Source of the DNA: Pseudomonadota bacterium
GTDB lineage: Bacteria; Desulfobacterota; Anaeroferrophillalia; Anaeroferrophillales; Anaeroferrophillaceae
Length of the DNA: 6,308 nucleotides
Reading direction: 5' to 3'
NCBI GenBank assembly: GCA_011042595.1
Contig: DQWO01000309.1
Coordinates: forward strand, 1-6,308
The notes under the pieces are model-generated. The model made no database searches. It saw only the letters and a program-made list of their open reading frames with translations, and had not been told where the DNA came from. Position numbers and translations under genes: made by a program. Below, piece after piece: positions 1-5,485 of this stretch. Numbering within the stretch: the first letter of the stretch is position 1; each line of letters begins with the position of its first letter.

Positions 1-612
1 GTTTTGGGCACTATCTTTGCCGGCGTTGCCTCGCCTACCGAAGCCGCAGCCCTGGGCGCCGTCGGCGCCAGCCTCCTGACTCTGGCAAAGGGGAAACTTA
101 ACCGGGAAACGATCATGGAGGTGATGACCAGTACAACAAAACTGACCTGTATGGTTTTCGTTATCCTGGTTGGCGCGACAACCCTGGGACTTGTTTTCCG
201 AGGTCTGGGTGGTGACGCCCAGATACGTGAACTGATTTTGGGGCTGCCATTCGGCAAATGGGGGATTATAAGCGTCGTCATGGGAATTATTTTTATCGCC
301 GGCTTCTTCCTCGATTTTATCGAGATTACCTTTATCTTCGTCCCGGTCCTGACCCCGATCATGACCTCGCTGGGAGTCAATCCACTCTGGCTGGCCGTCC
401 TGATTGCCGTCAATCTGCAGACCTCATTTTTGACTCCACCCTTTGGTTTTTCACTTTTCTACCTCAAAGGGGTTGCCCCTCCGGGGGTGGAAACCATTGA
501 CATCTATAAAGGAATCATTCCTTTCGTGATTATTCAGCTTGCCGCCATGGCGGTCCTCTGCTTTGTGCCGGAATCGGTAACCTGGCTACCTAAAGTCCTG
601 CTGGGAGGATGA
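1..612 (+). CDS. dctM: TRAP transporter large permease subunit DctM, C-terminal part (5' end outside window)
   Basis: This is the last 203 codons of the large membrane subunit of a tripartite ATP-independent periplasmic (TRAP) transporter, which carries substrate across the inner membrane using a sodium or proton gradient. The frame is open from base 1, so the gene begins upstream; full-length family members are roughly 420-450 residues or longer. Visible family marks are the ASPTEAAALGA segment near the start (the conserved A-T/S-P-T-E-A motif) and the late block NLQTSFLTPPFGFSLFYLKG followed by GVAPP and YKGIIPF. Long hydrophobic helices lie at about residues 43-65, 83-105, 109-125, 127-145 and 172-192. 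The LQTSFLTPPFGF form is typical of the branch paired with TakP-like 2-oxoacid receptors, which matches the dctP gene facing it. The small subunit DctQ is not in view and may lie upstream. The gene ends 42 bases before a strong terminator. Confidence 0.93.
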   Translation, partial: VLGTIFAGVASPTEAAALGAVGASLLTLAKGKLNRETIMEVMTSTTKLTCMVFVILVGATTLGLVFRGLGGDAQIRELILGLPFGKWGIISVVMGIIFIAGFFLDFIEITFIFVPVLTPIMTSLGVNPLWLAVLIAVNLQTSFLTPPFGFSLFYLKGVAPPGVETIDIYKGIIPFVIIQLAAMAVLCFVPESVTWLPKVLLGG

Positions 613-653
613 GGAAAGCAATAACTTATCGGACAGCAGTGATTTTTTAAACA

Positions 654-688
654 AAAAAGCCGCCCCCGTAATCAGGGAGCGGCTTTTT
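654..688. terminator. Bidirectional rho-independent terminator between dctM and dctP
   Basis: The arms AAAAAGCCGC (654-663) and GCGGCTTTTT (679-688) are perfectly complementary. They continue through one C/A mismatch into CCC/GGG (665-667 with 675-677), closed by a 7-base loop. There is an A-run on the left and a T-run on the right, so the hairpin is followed by a U-tract on either strand. It can end rightward dctM transcripts and leftward dctP transcripts alike, as expected between convergent genes. Confidence 0.92.
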
Positions 689-692
689 AACG

Positions 693-709
693 GCTTTCGG
701 TCTGAAAGC
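693..709 (-). other. Short hairpin just after the dctP stop codon
   Basis: GCTTTC (693-698) and GAAAGC (704-709) form a perfect 6-bp stem with a 5-base loop. It lies 6 bases beyond the dctP stop codon and immediately before the main terminator as read on the minus strand. It has no U-tract of its own. It could protect the 3' end of the dctP messenger or add to termination; this role is inferred from position only. Confidence 0.45.
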
Positions 710-715
710 AAGAAA

Positions 716-1816
716 CTAGAGATGTTTCAACTTGGCATAACGCTCTTCAGAAATCACATTCCAGGCATCATGGTTTTTCTTGAAAGCCATATAGGCATCA
801 TAGACCTTTTTGGTAAAAGGATCCTTGGCTGCCATTTCGGTGAGGACTTCATTGGTAAGGACTTTGAGCTTGGCCAGAACATCATCCGGGAAAGTCAGCA
901 CCTGGACATGATGTTCATTAACCAGTTTTTGCAGATATTGCTCATTCAAGGCCTCAAAAGTGGAGAGAGCCCAAATAGTAGACCTGGCACAGGCGGTTTC
1001 TATAATTGCCTGTAGGTTTTTGGGCAGAGCATCATACTTCTGTTTGTTCACCATGCATTCAAGGGTGGTTCCCGGTTCATGCCAGCCGGGAGAATAATAA
1101 TATTTGGCTGCTTTATAAAAACCCATTTTGTAATCATGATAGGGACCTACCCACTCGGTGGCATCAATAACCCCACGGTCAAGGTTGGTATAGATTTCCC
1201 CTCCGGCCACCAGAATGGCATTTCCACCGGCCTTGGCCAGCACTTTGCCACCGAGACCCGGGATCCTCATTTTCAAGCCCTTAAGATCGTCAATGGAATT
1301 AATCTTCTTATTGAACCAGCCACCCATCTGCACGCCGGTATTACCAGCGGAAAAACCTTTCAGATTGAATCTAGCATAGAGTTCATCCCAGAGTTCCTGT
1401 CCGCCACCAGCCATAACCCAGGCGTTCATCCCCTGGGCATTGAGGCCAAAAGGGACGGCGGCAAAAAACTGGGTAGCCGCGTGTTTGCCGGCCCAGTAAT
1501 AAGAAGCACCATGGCCCATTTCAACCGTACCGGAACTGACCGCATCGAAAACTCCCAGGGGCGGTACCAGCTCGCCACCACCATACACCGAGATCTTCAA
1601 CTGCCCGTCACTCATTTCTTCAACCCACTTGGCAATAAAATCAGCTGATTCTCCCAATACCGGGAAGTGAGGCGGCCAGGTGGTAACCATTTTCCAGTTA
1701 TAAGTTTTTGCCTTGGCCGCCCGGGCCCGTTTTGGTTTAAGAGCTAAACCAGCCGCACCTACGGCTACCGCACCAACACCAACTTTCTTGACGAACTTAC
1801 GCCTGTTCATGGTCAT
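716..1816 (-). CDS. dctP: TRAP transporter substrate-binding protein DctP, TakP-like (2-oxoacid/monocarboxylate branch), Tat-exported
   Basis: This 366-residue periplasmic receptor captures a small organic anion and delivers it to the DctQM membrane subunits. The N-terminus MTMNRRKFVKK carries a twin-arginine motif, a hydrophobic stretch (residues 12-26) and a likely cleavage site near A33-A36, so the protein should be exported folded by Tat. The mature part begins YNWKMVTTWPPHFP and contains GNTGVQMGGWF (158-168), MRIPGLGGKVL (183-193), GGEIYTNLDRGVIDATEWVGPY (205-226) and KYYYSPGWHEPG (238-249). R184 is the family's conserved carboxylate-binding arginine. E221-W222 and Q163 fall where TakP-type proteins bind the substrate and its metal ion. 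Length is normal. The start at 1816 is preferred over the in-frame ATG at 1810 because it sits 5 bases from a strong AAGGAGGT; both keep the RR motif. The exact ligand cannot be read from sequence; 2-oxo acids such as pyruvate, or lactate-like acids, are the best family-based guess. Confidence 0.93.
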   Translation of the reverse strand: MTMNRRKFVKKVGVGAVAVGAAGLALKPKRARAAKAKTYNWKMVTTWPPHFPVLGESADFIAKWVEEMSDGQLKISVYGGGELVPPLGVFDAVSSGTVEMGHGASYYWAGKHAATQFFAAVPFGLNAQGMNAWVMAGGGQELWDELYARFNLKGFSAGNTGVQMGGWFNKKINSIDDLKGLKMRIPGLGGKVLAKAGGNAILVAGGEIYTNLDRGVIDATEWVGPYHDYKMGFYKAAKYYYSPGWHEPGTTLECMVNKQKYDALPKNLQAIIETACARSTIWALSTFEALNEQYLQKLVNEHHVQVLTFPDDVLAKLKVLTNEVLTEMAAKDPFTKKVYDAYMAFKKNHDAWNVISEERYAKLKHL

Positions 1817-1821
1817 TGACT

Positions 1822-1829
1822 ACCTCCTT
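1822..1829 (-). promoter_or_regulatory. Strong ribosome-binding site of dctP
   Basis: The minus strand reads AAGGAGGT, a full match to the anti-Shine-Dalgarno core. It lies 5 bases before the ATG at 1816 and 11 before the alternative ATG at 1810, which favours the upstream start. Such a strong site fits a binding protein made in excess over its permease. Confidence 0.85.
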
Positions 1830-1839
1830 CAATCTGTAG

Positions 1840-1867
1840 GTAAAATTCTTACAAAACAGCATTTTAC
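1840..1867. repeat. AT-rich inverted repeat in the presumed dctP leader
   Basis: GTAAAAT (1840-1846) and ATTTTAC (1861-1867) are perfect inverted arms separated by 14 bases. Overlapping them is a direct repeat, TTACAAAA (1849-1856) and TTACAATA (1864-1871). The element lies between the predicted promoter and the dctP ribosome-binding site. It could be an operator for a dimeric regulator or a weak leader hairpin. In AT-rich DNA an arm of 7 bases can also arise by chance. Confidence 0.35.
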
Positions 1868-1882
1868 AATACTCATTAAGGC

Positions 1883-1912
1883 ATAGAAAACATATATTCA
1901 TAAAGCTGTCAA
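1883..1912 (-). promoter_or_regulatory. Putative sigma70-type promoter of dctP
   Basis: On the minus strand a perfect -35 box TTGACA (1907-1912) is followed after 18 bases by TTCTAT (1883-1888), a weak but acceptable -10 box, within an AT-rich spacer. Transcription would begin near 1876 and give a leader of about 60 bases. The site lies in the gene-free stretch between the amidohydrolase gene and dctP, where an independent promoter is expected. The -10 matches consensus at only three positions, so this is a prediction. Confidence 0.45.
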
Positions 1913-1974
1913 GGAAAAATCCGGCAATACCGAGAGTTCACCATTTTTCCTCTGACCAGCAGGACCCCAACGAA

Positions 1975-2019
1975 AGCAAAAGCTACCGCTTCCAGCGACA
2001 GGCTAGGATTACTTTTGCT
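1975..2019 (-). terminator. Possible terminator-like inverted repeat after the amidohydrolase gene
   Basis: AGCAAAAG (1975-1982) and CTTTTGCT (2012-2019) are perfect inverted arms. CTA/TAG (1983-1985 with 2004-2006) and a small inner CGCT/AGCG hairpin (1987-1990 with 1994-1997) could extend the fold. It begins 16 bases past the amidohydrolase stop codon on the minus strand and is followed by a T-rich but interrupted tract. It may end the upstream transcription unit. The long loop and broken U-tract make it a weak candidate. Confidence 0.3.
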
Positions 2020-2035
2020 GTTTTGCTATACAGGT

Positions 2036-2884
2036 TCAGACAAGCCCGAAAAGACGGGCGGTATTTTCGCCACAAATCAGGGCTTTTTGTTCCGGGGTGA
2101 TTCCGGCCTGATCCATCTCACGAAAATAGCGGGAAGCTTTCAGCAGGGGATAATCGGTACCCAGGAGAATATGGTCAAAACCGATCATCTCTCCAACCAT
2201 TTTATAAACCTGCGGTTTGTAAAGATAGGGAGAGGCGGCGGTATCATAGTAAAGGTTAGCAACTACTTCTTCCATCTCCCGTTTCAGCAGATGATAAAAG
2301 GGGAATCCACCCCCCCAATGGGCAAAAATAGTTGGCACATCACCATAGAGTCGGAGAAATTTATCAAGATTGCGCAGCATCACATCACATTTTCCCGGAT
2401 ACTGATGCCCGACCGGTTCATTGGTATGAAGCATTAAAGGAAGATTGCCGGCGGCCCGCAACACCTCAATAACCGGGGCAAAAGCTGATATGATGGATTC
2501 GGTAAAACCCTCGATATAGAAAGCCAGTTCCCCCACTCCGGACAAACCCGCTGCCAGACATCGTTCGGCCTCTGAAGCGGCTTCACGTGGATCAGCAAAA
2601 CCAAAGCAGGCCAGGCCGATAAGCCGATCAGGATATTTTCTTACCTGTTCAATAATATAATCATTGCACAGGCGGGAAATACCCATATCCCGCCAGGGAA
2701 AACTAAAAACTACGCAGCGGTCAATTCCCTCATCGTCCATCCGAGCCAGTAATTCTTCCGCCAGCACCAGTTTAGATTTTGGTGGTTCGTAAAGAAGCCT
2801 AAATTCCGGCTCATTGGGAAAAAACTTCTCCCGCTGATGAACAATTTCCGGGGGAAACATATGGACATGAGCATCAATAATCAT
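2036..2884 (-). CDS. Amidohydrolase-2 family metal-dependent hydrolase/decarboxylase
   Basis: This 282-residue protein is a TIM-barrel enzyme of the amidohydrolase superfamily (Amidohydro_2 type, the group of ACMSD-like decarboxylases and 2-pyrone-4,6-dicarboxylate lactonase). It starts MIIDAHVHMFP, so the metal-binding His-x-His pair is H6 and H8 at the end of strand 1. Other expected ligands are H153 (MLHTNEP), H189 (FAHWGGGFP) and the catalytic D244 (LLGTDYPL). A GVGEL segment (116-120) and the closing CGENTARLFGL are also typical of the family. Length is usual and there is no signal peptide, so it should be cytoplasmic. The start at 2884 is chosen because the HxH motif follows at once and GGAAGGAT lies 8 bases upstream. 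A longer frame from 2968 would overlap the preceding gene and add an unrelated 28 residues. It follows the double malic enzyme gene by 46 bases and is probably cotranscribed. The substrate cannot be assigned. Confidence 0.88.
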   Translation of the reverse strand: MIIDAHVHMFPPEIVHQREKFFPNEPEFRLLYEPPKSKLVLAEELLARMDDEGIDRCVVFSFPWRDMGISRLCNDYIIEQVRKYPDRLIGLACFGFADPREAASEAERCLAAGLSGVGELAFYIEGFTESIISAFAPVIEVLRAAGNLPLMLHTNEPVGHQYPGKCDVMLRNLDKFLRLYGDVPTIFAHWGGGFPFYHLLKREMEEVVANLYYDTAASPYLYKPQVYKMVGEMIGFDHILLGTDYPLLKASRYFREMDQAGITPEQKALICGENTARLFGLV

Positions 2885-2892
2885 TGAAACAG

Positions 2893-2900
2893 ATCCTTCC
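2893..2900 (-). promoter_or_regulatory. Ribosome-binding site deciding the amidohydrolase start
   Basis: The minus strand reads GGAAGGAT, 8 bases before the ATG at 2884. No comparable site precedes the alternative ATG codons at 2968 and 2956, which lie inside the end of the malic enzyme gene. Confidence 0.7.
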
Positions 2901-2930
2901 GATTTGCAGTCTGATGGGTTCGCTACAAGG

Positions 2931-5459
2931 TTACAAAATCCGCAATATCCCTTCATAAAGATAGTCATGGGTATTATTACGAATATCCTCGGGATCTAGC
3001 TGCCGGCGGGCCATTTTACCTTCCATAGCCGCCTTGGCAACCGCGGCCGCCACCTGCGGCGGGACCGCCAGGTTCATTGCCGAAGGAATAATCGTTCCCT
3101 TTGCCATATCTTCCTCGGTAACCATGGCGGCAATGGCATGTGCCGCGGCTATTTTCATCCGGTCATCAATCTGGCGGGCCCGGACATCCAAAGCCCCACG
3201 AAAAATACCTGGAAATGCCAGGGAGTTATTCACCTGATTGGGAAAATCCGAGCGACCAGTAGCCACCACTTTAGCTCCAGCCGCCAAGGCTTCATCCGGC
3301 ATAATTTCCGGTATCGGGTTTGCGAGAGCAAAAACAATGGGATTGGCAGCCATGGTTTTGATCATGGCAACCGTCAGGGTTTCAGGTTTGGAAAGGCCGA
3401 CAAAAGCGTCGGCATTTTTGATCACTTTGGCCAATTTCCCCCGCAATTTATCCGGGTTGGTCAGCAGGGCCATCTCCTGTTTATAAGGATTCATCCGCTC
3501 CTGACGACCATCATAAATAGACCCGACAGTATCACACATGATGATATTTTTAATCCCGGCACTTAATAAAAGCTTGGTGACCGCCGTGGCCCCGGCACCC
3601 GCCCCATTAACCACAACTTTAATTTTGTCAGCATCTTTCCCCGCCAGCTTCAAAGCGTTTATCATTCCGGCCAGGGCGATAACCGCCGTGCCATGCTGAT
3701 CATCATGAAACACCGGAATATCGAGTTTCTGCCGCAGGATTTTCTCTATTTCAAAGCAACGGGGAGCCGAAATATCTTCGAGGTTGATGCCGCCAAAAAC
3801 TGGTGAAATGGCTTCTACCACCCGCACAATTTCATTTACATCCTGAGTGTCAAGGCAAATAGGTAAGGCCTCTACACCACCAAAGGTTTTAAATAAAATG
3901 GATTTGCCTTCCATCACCGGCAATGCCGCCCGGGGACCAATATTACCCAGGCCAAGAACCGCGGAGCCATCGGATACTACCGCCACCAAATTGCTTTTAA
4001 CGGTTAAATCATACAGTTTATCCTGATCATTCATAATCAGTTTAGAGGAATCGGAAACCCCGGCGGCTGAATAAAGGATGGAAGCCAAATGGATATCCTT
4101 GACCGGAATCTTAGCCTCAATACCTACAACTCCCATGTAACGTTTATGCAGTTCCAGAGATTGTTCGTCTATGGAAGGCACCACTTCGGCACGTTTTTTC
4201 CGTCTGGTTGAGGCCGGCAGAATAGCCAATTCCCCTTCGTATACATATCGCAACAGTTTATCCCGTACTTTATCCGGATCAACTTCTTTGCGGTTTACCT
4301 TTTCAGACACGGCAGTCATGGCTACCTGCCGGGCAATTTCCGGCGCCAGGCTGAAATCAATGAGCCGGGGAATAATGTTAACCTCACTTAACAAGTTGTC
4401 AGGAACATGCTCTTGAATAGCTGTTACTGCCGCCATCTCCATGGACCGGGTAATCCTCCAGGCAGCAGCATCCAATGCTCCACGGAAAAATCCGGGAAAG
4501 GCCAGAGACGAAGTCAGATAATTTGGATGATTGACCTTGCCGGTCGCCACAATAAAAGCACCGGTTTTCCTGGCCGCCAGGTAGTCAATCTCAGGTTCCG
4601 GCAACGCCAGGGCAAAGATGATGGGTTTGACCGCCATCTTTTTAATCCATTCCGGTGACAAAACATTACCCACTGACAAGCCGATGAAAACATCTGCTCC
4701 CGGTAAAACCTCTTCCAGTGTCCCTTTGGCATGGGATTCATTGGTTACAAAGGAGAGTTCCGATTTTACCCAGTTCATATTGGCAGTCCGATGGCGGTAG
4801 ATCGCTCCCGCTTGGTCACAAACTATCAGTTCACCAATGCCCAATCTGACCAGCCGACGAGCCAGGGCCACACCGGCAGCTCCGGCACCATTAATAACTA
4901 TTTTGCAGTTTTCCAGTTTTTTTCCTGCCAGTTTCAAGCTATTGGCCAGGGCAGCCAGGATAACTATGGCTGATCCATGTTGATCATTATGGAAGACCGG
5001 CAGCCTAACGGCCCTTTGCAATCGCTCCACAATGGCGAAACAATCCGGTGAAGCAATATCCTCAAGGCATATACCGCCCATGGTCGGGGCCATAACCCGG
5101 ACAATTTCAACAAAATCATCTGGATCAGCAGAATTTACTGCCAGAGGAATGGCATCAATCCCGGCAAAAGTCTTGAAAAATACGGAAACCCCTTCCAGCA
5201 TGGGAATTGACGCTTTTGCCCCAACATTACCCATCCCAAAGACGGCGGTACCGTTGGAAACAAGCCCAACGGTATTGGCCCGCATGGTATAACGAAATGA
5301 ATCCGCTGGATTTTCAGCTATTGCCAGGCAGCAGGAACCAACCCCGGGAGTATATACCAGACTCAATACAGAGTTATCCTTGATTGGCACTTTACTGTGA
5401 ACCCCAATCAGTCCGCGGTATTTTTTACGTAATTCCAGCGATTTTTTAGCTACTGCCAT
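2931..5459 (-). CDS. Double malic enzyme: two complete malic enzyme units fused in tandem, first unit apparently catalytically dead
   Basis: Malic enzyme oxidatively decarboxylates malate to pyruvate and CO2 with reduction of NAD(P)+. The usual small bacterial form is about 390-430 residues; this protein has 842. Unit 1 spans about residues 1-412 and unit 2 about 433-842, joined by a short basic linker (413-432). Both contain the N-terminal helix, the catalytic domain and a Rossmann domain: GAGAAG 191-196 with D215, and GAGAGA 619-624 with D643. The acidic residue after strand 2 suggests NAD+. Unit 2 keeps K519 (EGKS), K524, E561-D562, D586-D587 (HDDQHG), N714 (ALANP) and N744-N745, but its Tyr loop is Y463-SAAGV rather than YTPGV. 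Unit 1 keeps Y36-TPGV, K96, E133-D134 and D159, but has V91 for the general-base Lys, N158 for the first Asp, L286 for one substrate Asn and T316-S317 for the Asn pair. There is no frameshift, so the fusion is real coding. AGGA lies 11 bases before the ATG. Neighbours are 26 bases upstream and 46 downstream. Confidence 0.93.
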   Translation of the reverse strand: MAVAKKSLELRKKYRGLIGVHSKVPIKDNSVLSLVYTPGVGSCCLAIAENPADSFRYTMRANTVGLVSNGTAVFGMGNVGAKASIPMLEGVSVFFKTFAGIDAIPLAVNSADPDDFVEIVRVMAPTMGGICLEDIASPDCFAIVERLQRAVRLPVFHNDQHGSAIVILAALANSLKLAGKKLENCKIVINGAGAAGVALARRLVRLGIGELIVCDQAGAIYRHRTANMNWVKSELSFVTNESHAKGTLEEVLPGADVFIGLSVGNVLSPEWIKKMAVKPIIFALALPEPEIDYLAARKTGAFIVATGKVNHPNYLTSSLAFPGFFRGALDAAAWRITRSMEMAAVTAIQEHVPDNLLSEVNIIPRLIDFSLAPEIARQVAMTAVSEKVNRKEVDPDKVRDKLLRYVYEGELAILPASTRRKKRAEVVPSIDEQSLELHKRYMGVVGIEAKIPVKDIHLASILYSAAGVSDSSKLIMNDQDKLYDLTVKSNLVAVVSDGSAVLGLGNIGPRAALPVMEGKSILFKTFGGVEALPICLDTQDVNEIVRVVEAISPVFGGINLEDISAPRCFEIEKILRQKLDIPVFHDDQHGTAVIALAGMINALKLAGKDADKIKVVVNGAGAGATAVTKLLLSAGIKNIIMCDTVGSIYDGRQERMNPYKQEMALLTNPDKLRGKLAKVIKNADAFVGLSKPETLTVAMIKTMAANPIVFALANPIPEIMPDEALAAGAKVVATGRSDFPNQVNNSLAFPGIFRGALDVRARQIDDRMKIAAAHAIAAMVTEEDMAKGTIIPSAMNLAVPPQVAAAVAKAAMEGKMARRQLDPEDIRNNTHDYLYEGILRIL

Positions 5460-5470
5460 GATAAGAATAT

Positions 5471-5476
5471 TCCTTT
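5471..5476 (-). promoter_or_regulatory. Ribosome-binding site of the double malic enzyme gene
   Basis: The minus strand reads AAAGGA in the 26-base gap after the preceding stop codon, 11 bases before the ATG at 5459. The spacing is slightly long but usable. No promoter fits in this gap, which supports cotranscription with the secreted-protein gene upstream. Confidence 0.55.
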
Positions 5477-5485
5477 CATTTCGGA

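Larger units (their letters stand above)
1817..2035. other. Gene-free stretch between the amidohydrolase gene and dctP
   Basis: This is the only sizeable intergenic region. From right to left it holds the terminator-like inverted repeat (1975-2019), a region without clear signals (1913-1974), the putative promoter (1883-1912), the AT-rich inverted repeat (1840-1867) and the dctP ribosome-binding site (1822-1829). On the minus strand 1912-2025 is open without a stop and could be a gene remnant, but nothing shows that it is translated. Confidence 0.6.

Noticed and set aside
1079..1648. Long plus-strand open frame opposite dctP (about 189 codons)
   Set aside because: It lies wholly antisense to a well-supported gene, shows no recognisable domain and has no upstream signals. 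It is a shadow of dctP codon use.
2015..2437. Plus-strand open frame opposite the amidohydrolase gene
   Set aside because: It is antisense to a gene with clear metal-binding motifs and has no family signature.
2885..2968. N-terminal extension of the amidohydrolase from an ATG at 2968
   Set aside because: It would overlap the malic enzyme gene by 38 bases, adds 28 residues unlike the family, and lacks a ribosome-binding site. The start at 2884 has one and puts the HxH motif at the usual place.
3138..3566. Plus-strand open frame opposite malic enzyme unit 2
   Set aside because: It lies antisense within conserved malic enzyme sequence; composition and content give no sign of a real protein.
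2931..5459. Two separate malic enzyme genes misjoined by a sequencing error
   Set aside because: The linker region (residues 413-432) is in frame with no stop. There is no ribosome-binding site with a start codon at the unit 2 boundary. The complementary residue losses fit a long-standing fusion. An assembly error cannot be fully excluded without reads.
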